This document shows positions 61,301-64,000 of a stretch of DNA of 64,000 nt, piece by piece. How positions within the stretch are numbered: position 1 is the first letter of the stretch; each line of letters opens with the position of its first letter. Location: the NCBI GenBank assembly GCA_036172665.1, contig CM069872.1:51818101-51882100 (forward strand), given 5' to 3'. Both the position numbers and the translations under genes were made by a program. This DNA comes from Prosopocoilus inquinatus (Eukaryota > Arthropoda > Insecta > Coleoptera > Lucanidae). A model generated the notes under the pieces. That model saw nothing but the letters and a program-made list of their open reading frames with translations, searched no databases and had not been told where the DNA came from.

Positions 61301-64000
61301 ACAGAACAGTTCTGATTTCGATGAACTACTAATCTTGCTTATGGTGCAGGTGTATGTGTTCCTCCTTTCTTTTATTTTATTTCTTATTTCTTTTATTTAC
61401 AAATCTATCGTAATAAACATGCATGGCCTAGAATGTTGCTCGTAGGGGACTTCTGATGTGTACTCAAAGGAAGGGAAATTTTATTTTACGATCTGTGTAT
61501 TCGTTGCCTCTTATTTCAATAACATAGTTTGCTATTACTCGAAGTAATTTAATTAATAATCTCTCTGTGTTAAATTAATTTTACTTTTCGCGATCTGCCG
61601 TGCGGAATTAAAAATTAAATTAAAAGTGAAATAAACCGTGCAGGATCCTGAGAAGTCGGCGCACCAGCAGAAGTCTGCGAGGGAAGCGGAGCAAGAAAGG
61701 CAGTGGAAGCAATTGCAGGCAATGAGGCAGCAACAACAGCAACACCAGCAACACGTAATTCAGGAACACCGTGTTCAAGGTAAACTCAATTTAAGCGCGC
61801 GCATTTTTGGCAATTTAATTTTAAATTTAATTTTAGCTGTAGCAAGAGTGCATCGTCATATATCAGATAATGGACAGACATTTATTCCAGATCAAAACAG
61901 TGTATTGCAAGTGGCTCAACAACCGGAAATAAATCCTGCCCCTCCGTCCCCTAGCCCCAGGACTTTTAATCCTCTCGGTATAAAAGCCTCAACTTTTACT
62001 CATCCAGCGACAGTCACAACACGACCCACAACACCCGCACCCCAGACTATCGAGTTCGCTGCAACCGAAGTAGCTGACCCATTTCCACCAAACCCACCGT
62101 CTACACCTAAACCACCCCTCACCCCAACAACACCCACTGCAATTCGCCTGCCGGCCGATCCATATGCCCACCAACCATCTACACCACGCCCGCAATTCTC
62201 AACACCTCGTCCTGCTCTACAGGGATTGGTGCGACCTGAAGCGCCAGAAATAAACCGACAATTGCGAGATTTACTTCAGAGACAGCAATTTAAGAAATTA
62301 GACGAACAGTTACTTCCTGGGAAAGGGCAGCAGCGAGTTTGGCCTCCGGCTGAAAGCTCCGAGCCAGACCACGCGACACCCCCACAAACTGGAGACACAA
62401 CATTTCGACAGCCCTTGCCCCCAACCATGCGCCCTAGAATACCTGCACCGAATTCTAACATTATTAGACAACCCGCAGTGGGAATGGTGGGCCTTAGAAT
62501 GCAAGTTAACGATCCCAGAATGAGATTAATCATACAACAGCAGGTAGAATAATTTAGAACTGTTATTGGTGAAGCCCTAATCAAATTTCTTTGCAGCAAC
62601 AACGCAGTATAACGTCAGTATCTCTTCAGCAACAATTTCAGGGGGGAAACCCGCGTTTTCCTCAAGTACCAATACGTCCAGCCACTGTTGAGCAATACGA
62701 GCAACTACTACAAAGACAGCCGTCTTTTCCACACATACCAACGGAGCAGTTACCTTCAGCAAGACCTTCTGTAAATGCCCTGCCTCTACAGAAGGCGTCC
62801 CCCATACAACAAACACCGACAGCTCCATCGAATGTAGATTCCGCAAGTAACGAACAGGAGATTCCAGATAATGTCACTGCGGAGTTGGAGAAACTAGAGC
62901 AAGACGGTACAATGGTGGAGCTTCAAGGGGTTGGAGATATTTTAGGTGGATTACATGAAGATGATGACGAACTATTACTAGGTAAGACGATAGTTGTGAT
63001 AGAAGTTTTTATCTTTAATTATTTTTTTTTATTCCCAGCGGAAATGGGCAATGACTTTAATATATTGGAGTACGCAGATCCAGAACTGGACGCTTTGACG
63101 GGGGGAAAAACAAACATCCTCGACTCTCTAGATCTAGTCGAGCCAGAACCAGATAAAGACGATAAGAAAGTGAACAGGGCAAGGTTAGTTAATAAAATTG
63201 CAAATAACACTCTCCCTGAAAACCTGAAGTACTCGGAAAAGTCAGCGGGGAATTAAGAAAAGGTTCACAACGGCAGGGAAGAGTCAGGGAATTTGTTTAT
63301 TTTAATGCAAAAGTCGGTGAAATTAATTGAAGAACTGGAAATTTAAATGCAAATTTGTGTTGTTTAAAATTGGAAGAAAATGGAAAATTGCTTTAAATAT
63401 TAAATTATTTGCTTAATCTAATTTTATGACGTTTTGAACAAATAATTAATTGAGCGGATCTGTCTTCAATATAGGCAACCATGCATGCGACCGTGTTAAC
63501 CGGGTTGCCTATACTAAGACTTCTTAAATTAGTTGCTGAATCTAATTTTTGGTGCTATTCAGAAATTAAATTTAAGTAACTTTAACGCTTTAAAATTTTA
63601 AATTAAAAAATCGTCCAGAATCGCATTTTCGCCTTAACCTTTTAAATCTTAAAGTATTAAAGAGTAACAATTACTTAAATTTGCTTGCTGAATAGCATCA
63701 TTTAACTCCTTTTAAAGTGTTCTTTAGCTTAAATTCTTAATTTGTTAAATCCGTAAATTTAAATATTTCTAAATAGCACCTTTTATCACGTTTTAAACAA
63801 ATAATTAATTGAGCTGGGCTGTCTTCGATATAGGCAACCACGCCTGCGACCGTGTTAACCGGTTTGCCTATTACTAAGACTTCTTGTTTTGTGAAAAAGC
63901 TGATTTATTACTTTTAAACTAACAGCCAAGTTATTAAAATGGAACCATGAGTTAATTATTTTTTTAATTTGTTTTTATTTTTAGTCTGATGCCGACTCCT
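49045..64000 (+). CDS. KMT2C/D-type histone H3K4 methyltransferase (Mll3/4; Lpt/trr), N-terminal part, runs off the right edge
   Basis: Twenty exons join in phase to 2,103 codons: 49045-49309, 52053-52296, 52355-52725, 52786-53007, 53134-53244, 53303-53469, 53521-53711, 53772-53914, 53968-55194, 55257-55454, 55514-55830, 56415-56843, 56909-57156, 57221-57569, 60365-60802, 61644-61779, 61837-62543, 62597-62981, 63039-63183, 63985-64000+. The start ATG (context CAACAATGGATG) opens an acidic N-terminus. Domain order: AT-hook (KRGRGRPRR, ~80-88), extended PHD (~172-366), PHD/RING-like cluster (~370-570), AT-hook-like RKRGPK (~660), second PHD cluster (~714-898), EAFFGKELLD (~1080), HMG box (~1420-1490), then Pro/Gln-rich linkers and a DFNILEYADPELD motif. 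This order is that of KMT2C/KMT2D, the COMPASS-like enhancer H3K4 mono-methyltransferases. In flies the N-terminal half is a separate gene, Lpt, and the SET half is trr. The SET domain is not in the window, so fused versus split is undecided. Confidence 0.9.
49310..52052 (+). other. KMT2C/D-like intron 1 with repeats
   Basis: This 2.7-kb intron has no supported exon. It holds a ~118-bp direct duplication (49923-50040 and 50055-50172, sharing TTTGATTAATCAATTACCTT) and an 879-bp CAGGGTTCCC-type element at 51003-51881. Confidence 0.6.
51003..51881. mobile_element. Non-autonomous element with CAGGGTTCCCA / TGGGAACC ends
   Basis: The left end CAGGGTTCCC (51003-51012) is inverted at the right end as TGGGAACC (51872-51879). 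It contains two copies of an imperfect hairpin, GGCAACCA..GTTGCC, near 51316 and 51590. The same ends and body recur at 57912-59934, and the hairpin body recurs near 41450, 41870, 56100, 63474 and 63830. The ends look hAT-like, but I could not find a clean 8-bp target duplication. No transposase is present. Confidence 0.5.
52053..53914 (+). CDS. KMT2C/D-like exons 2-8: extended PHD and first PHD cluster
   Basis: Seven exons are separated by introns of 51-126 bp. The extended PHD has its pre-PHD part (VCAFCNLGERS.., GHFYVHRSCALWSSG) in exon 3 and its PHD part (KKCSHCSHYGASVTC.., YHFPCA, FCSNH) in exon 4. Then come a PHD (CYTCKMLGDI..HYHGICV), a second (CQVCRMPGDETKLMACEQCD..YHAMC) and a Cys/His finger (CPLCHRAY..CALCRKFVHGTC). 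These fingers read histone tails in the family. Exon 2 starts at 52053 because only that AG restores phase 1 from exon 1. The upstream in-frame ATG at 52031 could serve as an alternative start if exon 1 is skipped. Confidence 0.85.
53968..55194 (+). CDS. KMT2C/D-like exon 9: second PHD cluster
   Basis: This 1,227-bp exon enters and leaves in phase 1. A glycine/lysine-rich basic stretch (GRPKGVGKGLPGKVG, GRKRGPKTKMRG) precedes three adjacent zinc fingers: CVMCGALGRDQEGCLIVC..CYHPYCV, CEGCGQRNDEGRLILCDDCD..YHIYC and a third ending CPSCLEPYNEGDLIIQCVQC..WLHGACD. In vertebrate KMT2D the corresponding tandem PHDs read the H4 tail; that is family knowledge, not visible here. The exon ends with a lysine-rich patch (RKKRRKM). 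It is clearly richer in GC than its introns. Confidence 0.88.
55257..55454 (+). CDS. KMT2C/D-like exon 10: acidic linker
   Basis: Acceptor TTTTTTTTCTGTAG ends at 55256 and the donor is CTAG|GTATTT. The exon is in phase 1 at both ends. It encodes an acidic linker (ELVDVKEEPQEIYKEG) with VKEEP, which looks like a SUMO-site consensus, then WAKEDGAPPEGFT and a basic end RRKRQRN. Confidence 0.82.
55514..55830 (+). CDS. KMT2C/D-like exon 11: conserved FFGK..LLD block
   Basis: The exon enters in phase 1 and ends in phase 0 (CAG|GTAATT). It encodes RRKPIRRKPKSKLAETFPPY and then LQEAFFGKELLD, a motif I know from the segment between the PHD cluster and HMG box of KMT2C/D proteins, followed by an acidic serine run (SGSGSDEES). 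Confidence 0.84.
56415..57156 (+). CDS. KMT2C/D-like exons 12-13: acidic region before the HMG box
   Basis: Exon 12 (56415-56843) is phase 0 at both ends and carries repeated acidic/leucine motifs (LALPGDLLDTDLVNTIM, ELSDILGPHF, DVEDLFK). Exon 13 (56909-57156) is proline-rich (FPPTPAPAANS, PLSFPPQSPYH). The LPGDLLD and DILGPHFNLE blocks are short hydrophobic-acidic motifs of the type that can bind coactivator domains; this is an inference. Confidence 0.82.
57221..57569 (+). CDS. KMT2C/D-like exon 14: HMG box
   Basis: The exon follows a TTTTGCAG acceptor and ends GTTAATAGT|GTAAGT in phase 0. The second half is an HMG box: ISAVLYANMNHPEWKGEFPS, a WSDRYKQIIKKWRTLS helix, and NEQKAPYLQKAKDNRSALRM. 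The aromatic and lysine pattern (W, YK, WR.L, KAPY..KAK) is diagnostic. A single HMG box downstream of the PHDs is characteristic of KMT2C/D and distinguishes it from KMT2A/B. Confidence 0.88.
57912..59934. mobile_element. Expanded copy of the CAGGGTTCCC element with five ~360-bp internal units
   Basis: The element lies in intron 14 (57570-60364). The left end CAGGGTTCCCATTC is at 57912 and the right end GTGGGAACT is at 59926-59934. Inside, TAGGCAACCATAC recurs at about 58172, 58531, 58865, 59226 and 59587 (spacing 334-362), each followed by GTTGCCTATACTAAGACTT. It is thus a tandemly amplified version of the 879-bp element in intron 1. It has no coding capacity. Confidence 0.55.
60365..60802 (+). 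CDS. KMT2C/D-like exon 15: GC-rich Pro/Ser/Thr linker
   Basis: Acceptor CCCTATCGCAG ends at 60364 and the donor is TTG|GTGAGA; 146 codons, phase 0 at both ends. It encodes a Pro/Ser/Thr/Val-rich linker (SPSVSKTVASSTVSVVPPTQ), later PFLGPGDHCGP, then a more conserved-looking end (RVLTPSEIMRTLPSLCQETY) typical of a folded or binding motif. Codon use is strikingly GC-rich at third positions compared with neighbouring exons. An overlapping + strand ORF in another frame is a shadow. Confidence 0.8.
61644..62981 (+). CDS. KMT2C/D-like exons 16-18: coiled-coil and Gln/Pro-rich region
   Basis: Exon 16 (61644-61779) encodes a charged helix (SAREAEQERQWKQLQAMRQQ) ending in poly-Gln. Exon 17 (61837-62543) is Pro/Thr-rich with TPTTPTAIRLPADPYAHQPS, similar in style to the PADPYA-type repeats of KMT2 linkers. 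Exon 18 (62597-62981) is Gln-rich and ends with an acidic DILGGLHEDDDELLLG. Introns are 57 and 53 bp. The 57-bp intron 61780-61836 contains no in-frame stop. Confidence 0.82.
63039..63183 (+). CDS. KMT2C/D-like exon 19: DFNILEYADPELD motif
   Basis: The exon follows a 57-bp intron with a TTTTTATTCCCAG acceptor and ends AG|GTTAGT in phase 2. It encodes AEMGNDFNILEYADPELDAL and then an acidic/lysine tail (PEPDKDDKKVN). I associate the NILEYADPELD block with KMT2C/D. The last window exon begins at 63985 (SLMPTP) after an 801-bp repeat-bearing intron and runs out of the window. Confidence 0.82.
63260..63895. repeat. Two hairpin units of the dispersed element in intron 19
   Basis: TATAGGCAACCATGC..GGGTTGCCTATACTAAGACTTCTT at 63471-63525 and a close copy at 63829-63885 are the same unit seen in introns 1 and 14. 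Between them lies a near-palindrome centred around 63605-63625: AAATTTAAGTAACTTTAACG is mirrored near 63655-63680. Confidence 0.45.

Overview
The window reads as nuclear DNA of an insect. It is AT-rich, its genes are broken by GT-AG introns (many only 51-65 bp), and it carries DNA transposons, palindromic MITEs and many satellite arrays. The run of ~50-60 bp introns suggests a beetle, but that is an inference. All protein genes found are on the + strand.

Region 1 (about 6.5-46.7 kb): the 3' part of an unrecognised gene for a single-pass membrane protein. Four exons (6524-6772, 18605-18794, 38649-38783, 44735-44876) join in phase into about 237 residues ending at a TGA; earlier exons lie upstream or were not found. 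Its introns hold most of the window: an intact-ended but decayed Transib (RAG1-like) transposon at 9060-11808, several TIR elements, and at least nine unrelated tandem arrays with units of 141 to 540 bp. Some arrays have a two-monomer (A-B) higher-order pattern.

Region 2 (about 44.9-49.0 kb): likely 3' UTR of gene 1, then an intergenic stretch with one 752-bp TIR element.

Region 3 (49,045 to the window end): the N-terminal 2,103 codons of a KMT2C/D-type (Mll3/4; fly Lpt/trr) histone H3K4 methyltransferase subunit. Twenty exons join in phase: an AT-hook, an extended PHD plus PHD cluster, a second PHD cluster, a conserved FFGK..LLD motif, an HMG box, and proline/glutamine-rich linkers. The gene runs off the right edge; no FYRN/FYRC/SET part is inside the window. 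Its long introns carry a dispersed family with CAGGGTTCCC ends, one copy expanded internally into five ~360-bp units.

Standout observations: (i) the Transib element has 5-bp target duplications, ends matching a RAG 23-spacer recombination signal (CACAGTG, 23 bp, ACAAAAT..), and a transposase with the D-D-E triad and C-C-H-H zinc ligands visible but one in-frame TAG and one 1-bp frameshift; (ii) three minus-strand hammerhead-ribozyme-like cores; (iii) satellites with alternating dimer structure inside introns; (iv) a family of TA-flanked TACAGGGT..ACCCTGTA elements. No CRISPR, rRNA or convincing intact tRNA was seen.
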